Assembly: GCA_027943335.1 (NCBI GenBank)
Contig: BSBK01006394.1
Span: forward strand, 682,001-746,000
Direction: 5' to 3'
From: Chamaecyparis obtusa
Taxonomy: Eukaryota; Streptophyta; Pinopsida; Cupressales; Cupressaceae
Length of the DNA stretch: 64,000 nucleotides
Shown: positions 10,868-21,100 of the stretch, one piece after another
How positions within the stretch are numbered: the stretch's first letter is position 1
How the letters are laid out: the number at the start of each line of letters is the position of its first letter
Notes under the pieces: model-generated
Told to the model about the DNA's origin: nothing
Seen by the model: the letters and a program-made list of their open reading frames with translations, nothing else
Databases searched by the model: none
Translations under genes and position numbers: made by a program

Positions 10868-11594
10868 TGTTGATGTTTATAGCTTCATTCAGATAAAATA
10901 ATTATTATAAGAAAATATCATTATATATTGAACTTGTTATTATATATATATATATAATAATAATATTATTATATATATATAATAATAATATTATTATTAT
11001 ATATATACATATAATTAGAATTGATATATTCCATAATAACTATGAATTAAATAAGCATCATAAAATATTAATGAGACCAATTAATCAAAGATTAATATTT
11101 TCGTTTGTATCGGTTTTATTAAGGTCAATTTGTATTTACCAATTTGTATCGGCCAACCCAATGCTAATGGGCGGTTTAGTACATCGACTTGCACTTAGTC
11201 TAACTACCATCTACCACCCGCAAACTTGCCTTTGACTGTGACATGTTTATCACCCATGACTTGTTATCGGGTTGAAAAGATTGTTATAACATACCGTTCA
11301 ATATATAATTCCTGCGACTTGAGAATATTTGCTAACAACTCACGGTAGTGTGCTTAAATTACCGATGAGTGTTATCGGGTGGTAAGTTTTGTTATGAAAG
11401 GACATGACAGTATAGAGTCATGTCTCCTTAAGGCGACATGTCTCTATAATGGCATGCCTCACAAATCACATATATATAGTCATTGATTACTTGATAAGAG
11501 ACAAGTATATACACAAAACAATACAAGTCTCTCTTCTCCAATCTGCAGAATATTAATATTAACATAATTATATATATCTGTTATTATATCAGTA

Positions 11595-11635
<41 letters not shown>

Positions 11636-11709
11636 GATTAAATATATTACACATATTGAGGTTATATAAGAAAATTTAAAAGCCATACATTCTTGATCCT
11701 AATTTAACA
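10868..11709 (+). repeat. 3' LTR of the gag-only element
   Basis: It repeats the 5' LTR with substitutions and is about 100 bp longer. The extra length comes mostly from expanded AT microsatellites (10941-11010 and 11598-11632) and a short repeat of AATTTGTAT near 11130. The hairpin core is at 11419-11440 with one mismatch. The divergence from the 5' LTR shows that the insertion is not recent. Confidence 0.92.
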
Positions 11710-13500
11710 ATATAACTGTCCAAAAAGCTCTCAGAAATTGCTTCTGAGAAAACCTGAAGAAGGTCCTTGCTGATCCAATCCACATTCCTCTCAGTTCTTA
11801 ACCAAAGCTTTATCACCATCTTTAGGCAATAGTCTTATAATGACTCTGAATATTACTACCCAGAGAGCCCTTAGAAATTGCTTCGGAAAAAACCTGAAGA
11901 AGGTCCTGGCTGATCCTATTCTCATTCCTCTTATAAAATTCCGCTGGCAACCCACTTAGTCCAGGCAATTTATCATTTTTCAAAAATTTAACAGCTATTG
12001 CCTATCACAATTTATCCTTTAGTTATATCTCTGGCAAGCCTCTCAGAATCATCTATTCTTAGGTTTCTTAGGAATGATTTACTTACACAATTCCCTAGCA
12101 TTATCACATTCAACATGCCCATCTTCAGCTGAGAAGGAATTTTTGTAGAAGGCAAAGAACTCATTCTTGATATGGTCAGAACCCTTAATCAAATGCATTT
12201 TCAACCCAAACTGAATCAATGGTTTCCTTAATATTTTTGTCTTTATTAATTTTAGAAGTATTTGGATCCTTCTTTATGACCATTGCTAAGCCAATTCATT
12301 TTTGCCCTGACCTTCAAGCCCTGAACCTTTTTAGTCTGAAATTTCCTCAAACCATATTTGATGTTCTTCAATTCATAAGCACCTCATTATGGATACCAGT
12401 TTGCAATAGAAATTCAGCAGAGGATAATTTCTCTTGAAGTTCATTTTCCAATCTTCTATTGTCTAATGATTTCTTTTTTCCAATGATTTGACACAGAATG
12501 GCCTAGTTTTCCACATTAGTATTCCATTTATCAGTAGCAGAGTGCTACTTTAGCAAAGATTTATTGATTTCCCTGAGTAAAAATACTATTAATACAGTCA
12601 TCGTTACTAAGCAGACTAGAGTTAAGCTTGAAGATATTATTCCTCCTGATCTGTAAAAAAACCCCACTATGAAGCAAAAGCTTGATCTCAATTGAAAGAT
12701 GGTCAAAAGGGGTGAAGGGATGGACCTTCACTTTGTTACCCTCTTCAACTCTATCAAAGCTAAAGAGGCTCTTACCAGCATAGAACCTATCCAATCTACA
12801 GTATATCCTTTTGGTGCCTTTCCAAGAATTACACCATACATGGTTATACCATATATTCTTACTTTCTTATTTCAAACCTTCCAAAGAATCAAACAGACAA
12901 TCTACTTTTAATTTTCTACCAAAAGAATTTTTCATTACCCTTGCAGTCCATATGCAAGCCTCCAGCTTTGTCCTCACTATTTTCCAACATATTAAAATCA
13001 CCACCTAATACCCAGGAGTATTCTACAAATTATACCACGTCCACAAAATAATCCTTTCTCTACCATCATTAGGTGGATAAATTGAACGCACACCAAACCT
13101 CACATTGTCAGCTTCCAGGATCACCCAAACAGCTCCATTACAAGGCAAGCATCCAAAATCAACAATATGTCTTGCCCATTTATCACTGAGAAGGATGCCA
13201 GTTCCCCGCTTTCCTTTGTCATAATTGGTACAGAATTGCATAAACTCTTCCATATAAACATCAAATTTGTTCCCAGACTAATCCCAGTGTGAAATTCACA
13301 ACTTTGACCTCCTCAAGAGATGCCATGTCAAGAATTCTTAGTTGGTTATCAAATCTTCTAATAATATATTTCCTGTCAGGAGATTTCACCAATGAAAAAA
13401 AATTTAAAAAAATTACACAATCTTATACAGAAGCACAGCAGCAACAATATATTTCGTGTCAGGGGATTCCAACCCCCTGACATTCCAGCTAAAGCAGTTT
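11710..13500 (-). pseudogene. LINE ORF2: AP endonuclease and N-terminal RT region
   Basis: The minus strand opens with FSWNVRGLESP (about 13490), the start of an L1-type apurinic endonuclease. GTGILLSDKWARHIVDFG (about 13190), SWVLGGDFNMLENSEDKAGG (about 13020-12960) and RLDRFYAGKSLF..FDHLSIE (12800-12690) follow. From about 12400 to 11710 come decayed linker and RT finger segments. Frames shift several times. A tandem duplication of about 142 bp spans the split: its first unit begins near 8292 and is cut by the gag-only element, and its second begins near 11824 (shared motif GGCAATAGTCTTATAATG). Confidence 0.8.
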
Positions 13501-14420
13501 AGGATCTTCATTAGATTGAGAGGTGTTTAAAGCTCTTGAATTTCTACAAATCCTATCAAAACATTTGAGCAAATTATCCTCTTTTCCTTTCTTTTTGGAC
13601 TTAGGTTTGCATTCTTCCCTACTAGCTTCCTTTTCTTTCTCCTAAACCTTGGACAAAACTTATTAGAATCTTTAGGAAGCCCTTCATTACTTGAGAAGAG
13701 CAGATTACTAGCTTCCTTTTCTTTCTCTCCTCAACCCTGGAGAAAACTTATTAGAATCTTTAGGAAGCCCTTCATTACTTGAGAAGAGCAGATTGTCAAT
13801 AGCAGCATTATTCAATTTTTCCTTAGTGACAAGATCCTCTGACAATGTTCCTGCTGGCCCCTCAGGTTCAGAATGACAGGAGAGGACAAAAGTTTTTCCA
13901 GAAGTTCAAAAATCCTGATCATTTTTCCTGTGCCCTGAATCAATATTAGTCAGGTTATGAGAGTTAAAAGATTTCTGGTCAATGTTACTTTTGTAATTAC
14001 CAATGCCATCAACTCTATGATTCCTTTATGTTTCAGCGTCGTAAGAGGCAATATTTTCACAGGCAGTAGAGTTGTTACCAACAGTATCTTCAACATTGGA
14101 ATTACCAATTGGTATAGTTTCGTTGATACACTTAATAAGGGCTAGATCCAGAAGATCTCTTGGGGAATTTTGGGTTACCAGTACGCTTTTTCTGCAATTT
14201 AGTGCAGCCTTTTTTATGATGCCCTTCTCTTTCTTAAACAAAAACATGTGTTCAATCCACACAAAGTTTAAATTTTGCAGACTGTCATTTTACCCCCAAA
14301 TTAACACCAATTTGTTCTGCAATTTCCACTCCCAAGATGTGAGAACCAAAAATTCTAGCATCCACGGGAGGGTGGCTCATGCCTACTCAACTTGGAGCAC
14401 TTTCTCTGCATGGGGTTGAT
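13500..14420 (-). pseudogene. probable LINE ORF1 remnant with 86-bp tandem duplication
   Basis: It lies directly upstream of the endonuclease on the same strand, where ORF1 is expected. The frames are badly decayed: 14262-14026 (78 codons) and a stretch reading DARIFGSHILGVEIAEQIG near 14330. I see no clear RNA-binding motif, so the assignment rests on position. Units of 86 and 88 bp, starting ACTAGCTTCC at 13621 and 13707, form a tandem duplication of a lysine-rich coding stretch. Confidence 0.45.
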
Positions 14421-15053
14421 AGATGTGGTAAAAAGGCCCACAGTTGAGGTGGGAGGCTCCTAACAATTACCCATCAAGGGACCAAGTAGGCCAAGACCTC
14501 CTCGTTTAACATATCAAGTGCAATATCCCAAGCAAATATACAGGAACAAAATCGACAAGGTACACAATGATAGACCAGCGAATCAGAGATTTCAATTATA
14601 TTCCGACAATTACAACTGCAATGACAATAGAGAAATGCCTCAAAGAACCTTGCCCCTTGGTATTCTAACAAGTACCTGCACTGGAGGTCGCAGAGTAATG
14701 ATATCACTATGACTGATGTATGGATGACAGTGTTCAGAAATTAGATTTCTGTTTGCTCAAGTTGCGAATGTCTGATGGTTAGATGTGTTGGTGTCTATGT
14801 ATCTTAGTGATGTTAGGACATTGCTCTCCCATAAAATGATAAGTTCCAAAGGCCTAAATTTAAGGACATTGAGGGGATGGAGGGGGAGCATCGGTCAAGC
14901 AGTGGTGAGGGGGCAGTGCTAATATAAAAATAGCGATGAATTGAAATCTTCTAGGCAAAATCTGCAATATAATATCTTTGTAAGTGCCCCATGAAAGGCC
15001 AACTAGTTTTCATGAAGTTAAAGGTTGCAATCAGTATGTAATGGGATGTTGTG
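14421..15053. other. no gene recognised
   Basis: Short open frames on both strands at 14474-14712 have no recognisable domain. No LTR or tRNA-like features are seen. This is probably decayed repeat sequence lying to the left of the FCF1 exons. Confidence 0.4.
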
Positions 15054-16680
15054 ATGTCCCTTCTTAATTTGCCCTAAAATCACAATTGCAACAAATTAAG
15101 GCTAGGGTTTCAACTCACCAAATAGAACTTTCCTCAATATAACGATCCTAGATTCAAAACCTGCAAAGCAAATGAAGAAAAACATATGCAATACATGTAC
15201 AACCATATATCTAATCATATAGTCAAACTATATAAGAGAACATATTGGGATAGAGACATGATGGGTCGCTCAAAGCCATTTCTAAACCAAGCCTAAAAGG
15301 GATGTATATCACAACCCCTTTGCTTGGCAGCTTGTATATGCTTTCCCCAATCATATCTCGTCTCCCTACAAATTGTTGCCACCTTGTGGAAATAGGCAGA
15401 GGTTGTAAGGGGTGACTTGACTTAGGGAGAGTGCCTTCTTGTCCTAGGCCGCAACGGTCCTACTAGGATGACCTCCTCACTATCCCCTCGCAACCCTTCT
15501 CTTACACCTCAGGCCCTTTCCCTCTCAAGGTGGGTTTTAGACAATTTACATAACTATTCTCTATTGCCATCTTGTGAAGTCGGGTGGAGGCTGTAAGGGG
15601 TGACTTGACTTAGTGTGTGCCTTCTTCTACTAGGCCACAAAGGTCCTACTAGGACGACCTCCTCACTAGCCCCTCACAACCCTTCTCTTACACCTCATGC
15701 CCTTCCTACAAGATGGGTTGCAAACAATCAAGCACATCCTATATTCTACTATGAGCATTCAGTTACGCATCATCCATTATTTATATGCACATAGATATAA
15801 TTATACCATAATTACTTGTGAGAAGGAAGGATGCTAAAGATGGTCAATCTGATATAATATCGGTCTGCCAATCTGACGATGATTTCTTGGATGCAAATGT
15901 TGATCAATCTCTGTGAATCGATCTTAGTCCTTTTGTGTGCTCTTCGTGCTGATTGCTATGATAATCCTTGATGATTATATTTTCTGATGCAAGGGTCTGC
16001 TGAATGTATTAATTGTTGGATGATCTACTAATGCCTTATACTCTAATCTGCCCTTAATGAGTACTGATTGTTGATTGAGTCCTAATTACTTATCCCTTGA
16101 CTCACAACGCCATGTGTCCCTTTAAATTCTTGGAATGAATCCTCCTTTATACTTATCGGTGGAAGGGTCACCACTTTTAATAAGGATTGAGTCACCACTT
16201 TTCATTGTTGTTGTTGACAATAATATATTATTCCCCAAATTGATCTCTCCTGGATGTCCTCCTCATGAAACTTCTCCCCTTTATAACTTCCAAAGTAGGG
16301 GAGAGTTGCACCTCTTCATGATGTCTGCCCCTTTGCAATGGTCACAACCTTTCACAATTACCACCCTTTGAAAGAATCACAAACTTTCAACATTTCTGCC
16401 CTCTAAAAGAGTCACAACCCTTCATAATTGTCCCTCTTTGAAAGAGTCACAACCCTTCACAATTATAACCCTTTTCGAAAGAGTCACAACCCTTCATAAT
16501 TACAACCCTTTTGAAGAGTCGTAACCAGCATTCCACAGAAATGCATCCCCCAAAAAAAACCTGCGTCCCCAATCCAAGACTTAGTGACTTGGGGGAAATG
16601 TTCCCCCACAACACCACAACTTCCGGCACCTATACTGCCTCGGCTAGGGATGCCACCAAGTTGCTTGCTATATGGCACGT
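15054..16680 (+). repeat. LTR-like sequence with tandem 188-bp and 35-bp repeats
   Basis: The segment begins TGTGATGTCCCTTC at about 15054, close to the TGTAATGTCCC start of other LTRs here. It holds two head-to-tail copies with a period of about 188 bp (15374-15740), marked by GTAAGGGGTGACTTGACTTA and by CTCACAACCCTTCTC. Further on, GTCACAACCC-type units recur every 35-37 bp at 16341, 16376, 16411, 16446, 16483 and 16519. I found no polymerase or gag domain. Confidence 0.5.
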
Positions 16681-17110
16681 GTAATGTCCCCTTTGTGAAA
16701 GAGGATTTAACAGTAAATAATACTAATAAAATTAACATATAAATAAATAAATAGACATTTAATATAATTACAAGTTAATTAGGTTAATGAAAGGTCAAGA
16801 GATATATAATGAAGAGTTGCGACTCCCTCAACATAAGATATAAAAGGGAGAGTTCACTTGAAAGGAGATATGGAGGAAGGAAGAAAGAGGAGAGCATTGG
16901 AATTAAAGAAGAATTAATGGAAGAAGAAAGGAATATGAAGAAAATAAGGAAGTGACTCTTCCAAAGGGCAGCAATGATGAAGGGATCTAACTCTTTCAAA
17001 GGGTTGTAAATATGAAGGGTTGTGACTCTTCGAAAGGGTTGTACTTTTTGAAGGGTTGCGACCATAGTTCCACAGAGTTTCCTGAAGGGGGGGGCACAAG
17101 GACAGGTTTT
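16680..17110 (+). repeat. LTR-like sequence (TGTAATGTCCCC) with inverted 35-bp units
   Basis: It starts TGTAATGTCCCCTTTG at 16680 and carries a good TATA box, TATAAAAGG, at 16839-16847. Between 16950 and 17065 about four units of 35 bp with GGGTTGTGACTC occur, in the opposite orientation to the similar units at 16341-16530. The right end is unclear, and no primer-binding site or polypurine tract was seen, so a solo or truncated LTR is likely. Confidence 0.45.
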
Positions 17111-18008
17111 GGGGACCAGGGATCAAAATTGAGTTATTGAAGAGTGCTTAGTAAAAGCATTAAATCTTTAAAAAATCCCTACATTTCATGGTTTTTCAAT
17201 TGTCAGGTCCAAGTCAACAATCAGCCTACCAAGTCCAAGTCTTGTAACTACACTCTGATCAACCAATGGAAATCTCTGGAGTTAATGTAAGAGGCCTAGA
17301 GCAATGACCTAACTAATAAGTTAATTGGGATAGGATAAGCTAGTTCAACTCACTGTTTTCTTGTGTGCATAATCTTAAATTCTTAGGTTCCTACGGATGA
17401 CTTGGGTTTCTTTGTTGGGAGCTTTCAATGCTTTATAGAAGTTCCCCAGATGCCTTTGAATCTGATTCTGGACCATCATCCTAGTCAGCAGCTAGCTAGG
17501 CTCAAACAACAGAAGCTCATATGGCAGTGACCAATTAAGCTCCTTTTATGGAGTATTGAATTTCTATTATCAGGGCAATATTTATGATGGAGAAATCAGG
17601 TTTTGAACATTCTTAGCCTGCTTTCGGTTCAGCAAGGTCAGCCCCATCAAAAAATTGAAGTTTAGAATATAAATTCCATATAATGCCAATTTATTTAATG
17701 AAGAGAATTACCTAATATAATATTATGTCTATGAAATTCTGGATATACGGTGTATAACATTTGAAATCCAATGTTTCGAGGGATTCAGTCAGAGAGGGCC
17801 AAATTATTAGATATCCAACATTATAGGCAGGCAGATCCAGAACCTCTTAGCAATAATTTGCTGCAAATAAAACACTCTTAATGTAAGAATTGCATGTCAC
17901 TCAGAAGTCAGAACCATTGAAATGACTAAAAACTACACTCTAATAAACTTAGCTTTTCTGAATTGAACAGGAGATAAAAGTGAACACCATATATGACTGT
18001 AAACATAC
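17111..18008 (-). other. presumed FCF1 intron 3, proximal part
   Basis: It follows the GTATGT splice donor of FCF1 exon 3. I searched it by eye for the next conserved block of FCF1 and found none. No other domain is recognised. Confidence 0.45.
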
Positions 18009-18114
18009 CTTGTTCTGGATTGAGAAGTTAATAAAATTGGTATCTACCAAAACTTGATATGGCGGCCCCAGTGCAGTATTGTACTTAAAAAAGAGTGCTG
18101 AGGAGACATTTGGT
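18009..18114 (-). CDS. FCF1: FCF1 coding exon 3, start of the PIN domain
   Basis: The acceptor TTGTGTTTCCAG is followed by 106 nt encoding [19 protein letters not shown] and then [15 protein letters not shown]. The donor is AAG|GTATGT. VDTNF is the first acidic motif of the PIN nuclease fold. The exon ends in phase 0. Confidence 0.93.
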
Positions 18115-21100
18115 CTGGAAACACAAGATTAAGCAAAATAACTCATACTCTTTATATATATTAAAGACCACTCACTGTTGCAACAATCACAAATAATTTA
18201 TCAAGACACTAGCTGCAATATTATGGTATATCACTGGAAGAGGCTGCTTTTAACATTTTTATATGATATAATTGTTATTTTACCAGATTGTATGACTTGA
18301 GTAAGGGAACCATAACAGCAGCAAACATGGCCATACTTTGGATCATGTTTAATAAACATCCACAATTTTGCTAGACTGGCATCTACAAAATCTTCAATAC
18401 ACACAAAAATAATTGTCTTGAAGTTCAAAAATGATAGAAGAGACAAATTTTATGTCAAATCAAACTTTAAACACTATACATTAGGAACGTAAAAGGAGTC
18501 AAACCAAGAATTAGACTACAAATGAATTTGAAAATAGAAGAGTGAAACCAATTTCCATTATAATTTCAAATGATGTTACAAAAAACACATTTATCCACAC
18601 GAAATGACAGTTCAATTCAGCTTCACAATGATTTTATTGCATTTAATGCTTTCAGCTTCACAACGATTGTTCGACTTGTACTGTACTTAAGTAATAATCA
18701 TATAAAATGTTTTTATTGCATTTAATGCCTACAATTCAAATTATATGCAATAGGCAGCTCATGGCATAGTGTGATGGTTAAATCATGGCATTGTTGTTGC
18801 AGCCACCAAAGTTCAAACACCACTAGACCATTGTGATTGCAAGCATTGTACTCTCAAGTTTGAACCTTTGAGCTAAAGTTGTTGGTCTTCATGCCAATAA
18901 CTTTGTGCTCCAAACACTAGCTACGTCAATGTGCTCACAGGTTTTGGACTGTTCACGTTAATGCAAAGTGTTCATGCCAAGAATGACGTAGCTCATTTGT
19001 GGCTTCTCCTAGCTTGTGCCGAGCTCAAAATTCCCATGTTACAAATCAAAAAAAATGTAGAATAGTATTACATCCCCCCTAAATCTGAAGGTAGTGTTGT
19101 GAGACCAAGCATGTCTTTGAATTTTTCAATTTGTTGATTTTCTCTTCCAAGCACTTTGGTCAGGATGTCAGCTGGTTGTTCTATAGTTGGCCAATAATTT
19201 TGCTATATGTTGCCAATTTTGTTTACATGATTCTAAAACAAATGAACTTTTGTGTTGATGGGCTTGATTCAATCATGAATTATTGGATTTCCTGCCATTT
19301 TGATTGCAAAATTTTTATCCACAATAAGAGGTGTGGATTTCATGCCTTTTAAGCTGCCACATAATCAAGCTCCTGATAAGAAAATTGTTGTTAGTTTCTT
19401 TTTTGACTTCCGAGAAATAACTATCAATCCTATATGGATTAAAACCTTAACTAGAGTTTTCTTCTTCCAAGTAGCTTGCATAGTCTGAGTCTGAATATCC
19501 AACTATTTTGAAATCTTGTGCTTTGAAGAATTTTAGTCCAATTTGATGAGTTCCATTGAGATATCAAAAAACTCACTTTGTTGCTACCCACTGATTTTCT
19601 CTAGGTTATTGCATGAATCTAGAGAGACCCCAATAACAAAAGAAATGAATGGACTTGTCAATTGTTGTGTAGAACAGACTTCCCATAATAGTCTTGTCAT
19701 CTGACCTAAATTCCAAATTTGATCAAAATTCCACCGATGCATTTTTGTTGAGAGATGAAAATACCTGGACTTTTAAATACTTCAATACCCAAATAGTAAT
19801 GAAGGTATGCTAGGCAAGTCATTTCAAATCCTTTCTGCAACTTTGTTTTTTCTGCCTTACCAATCCTGGTATTGATTCAGGTTCAAGTTTGCCAATTCGA
19901 TTTGCAAATTTGGCCAAAACAATTTGGCAGCTAGGTTAGTTTTGGGTTCATTGAGATGAAAACATCTAAAAATCATAAATACATATTTACAGCTTCAAAT
20001 CAAGAATACTAAAAAATATACATTTTTCAAAGTATAATAATATTTATAAACCTTGTGAAATATTAATAAAGTTTATATGTAATATTATAATGTAATAAGT
20101 CTTCGGACGTGTAGTGTCACGGTTTAAACACTTCGTTGGTGAAGCGGCCACCAAGGTTCAAAGTTCAAACTCCTCTTGGGCCAATGTGCTCACAAGCCTT
20201 GTGCCTTCACTGGGCCATTGTGCTCGCAGGTTTGAGCAAATGAGGGGATGAGGTCCCCTGTTTGTGGCCTCAGCAGTTCATAGCTCTGGGTAAAAAACGT
20301 TCCACGTGGAGCCGGAGGGCATGTCATCCCAGTGTCACTGGTCATGTTAAAAAGTTTACCAAGCATTAATTTAAAAACTAAAATTATAATATAATAATAT
20401 AATTAGAACAAAAGTTAATATTAATATATACTATTAATTTTAAAAATTAATTAACCTATATAACTATTAATTTTTATTTTTAACAAAAAATCAAAATTAC
20501 TATTTGTGTTAATAACTTATTTACTTCATATTTACTTTATTTAAAATACCTATTCTTAACTACATACATATCCAAAATTCCAAACTTGTTCCTGGAGATC
20601 TATATTGAATCTCACTAGCTGTATAGATTGTGATCCTATGCCTATTCAAACACTAAATGATATATGCAGATGTCACGATTTTGAGAACTACATTAAAAGC
20701 TAGGGCTTTGCAGACATCTTGCAATCATTTTTAACATTTTTTTTAATAGATGCACAATATTTCTGAACCCTATTTTTTTTACAGACGGCACAAGATATTT
20801 GTAGACCCACAAAAATAGAGAGATTAAAAACATGAGATGGACAAATGAAACAACAAAATGAGATTTAAAAATAGTTTAAACATGATTCATAGAAGAAAAG
20901 AAATGGATTCATTGCAGCAGCGATGTAAAATATCATGAAATTCGTGATAGGTTCATCTAGGTTTGTCCCTGATGAACCCCCAGTACTTTTGTAGAACCCT
21001 AGATGCTCCCCTCTACGAACTGAACCCAAATCCATATCCTAGCCAGATCAGACCCAAACCTGCAATTCCAAGAGGTAGAACCAATAACATAGTTAATTTT

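Larger units (their letters stand above)
8325..11709 (+). mobile_element. gag-only, non-autonomous Copia-type LTR retrotransposon (TR-GAG type)
   Basis: This is a complete 3,385-bp element with LTRs of 740 and 842 bp (both TGTTGATG...TTTAACA), a primer-binding site right after the 5' LTR, one gag reading frame, a long minisatellite and a polypurine tract (AAGAGGGAG, 10859-10867) before the 3' LTR. The 5-bp duplication ATATA flanks it (8320-8324 and 11710-11714). No protease, integrase or RT is present between gag and the 3' LTR. This matches the published idea of terminal-repeat elements carrying only GAG (TR-GAG). It inserted into the LINE RT and the LINE reading resumes after it. Confidence 0.92.
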
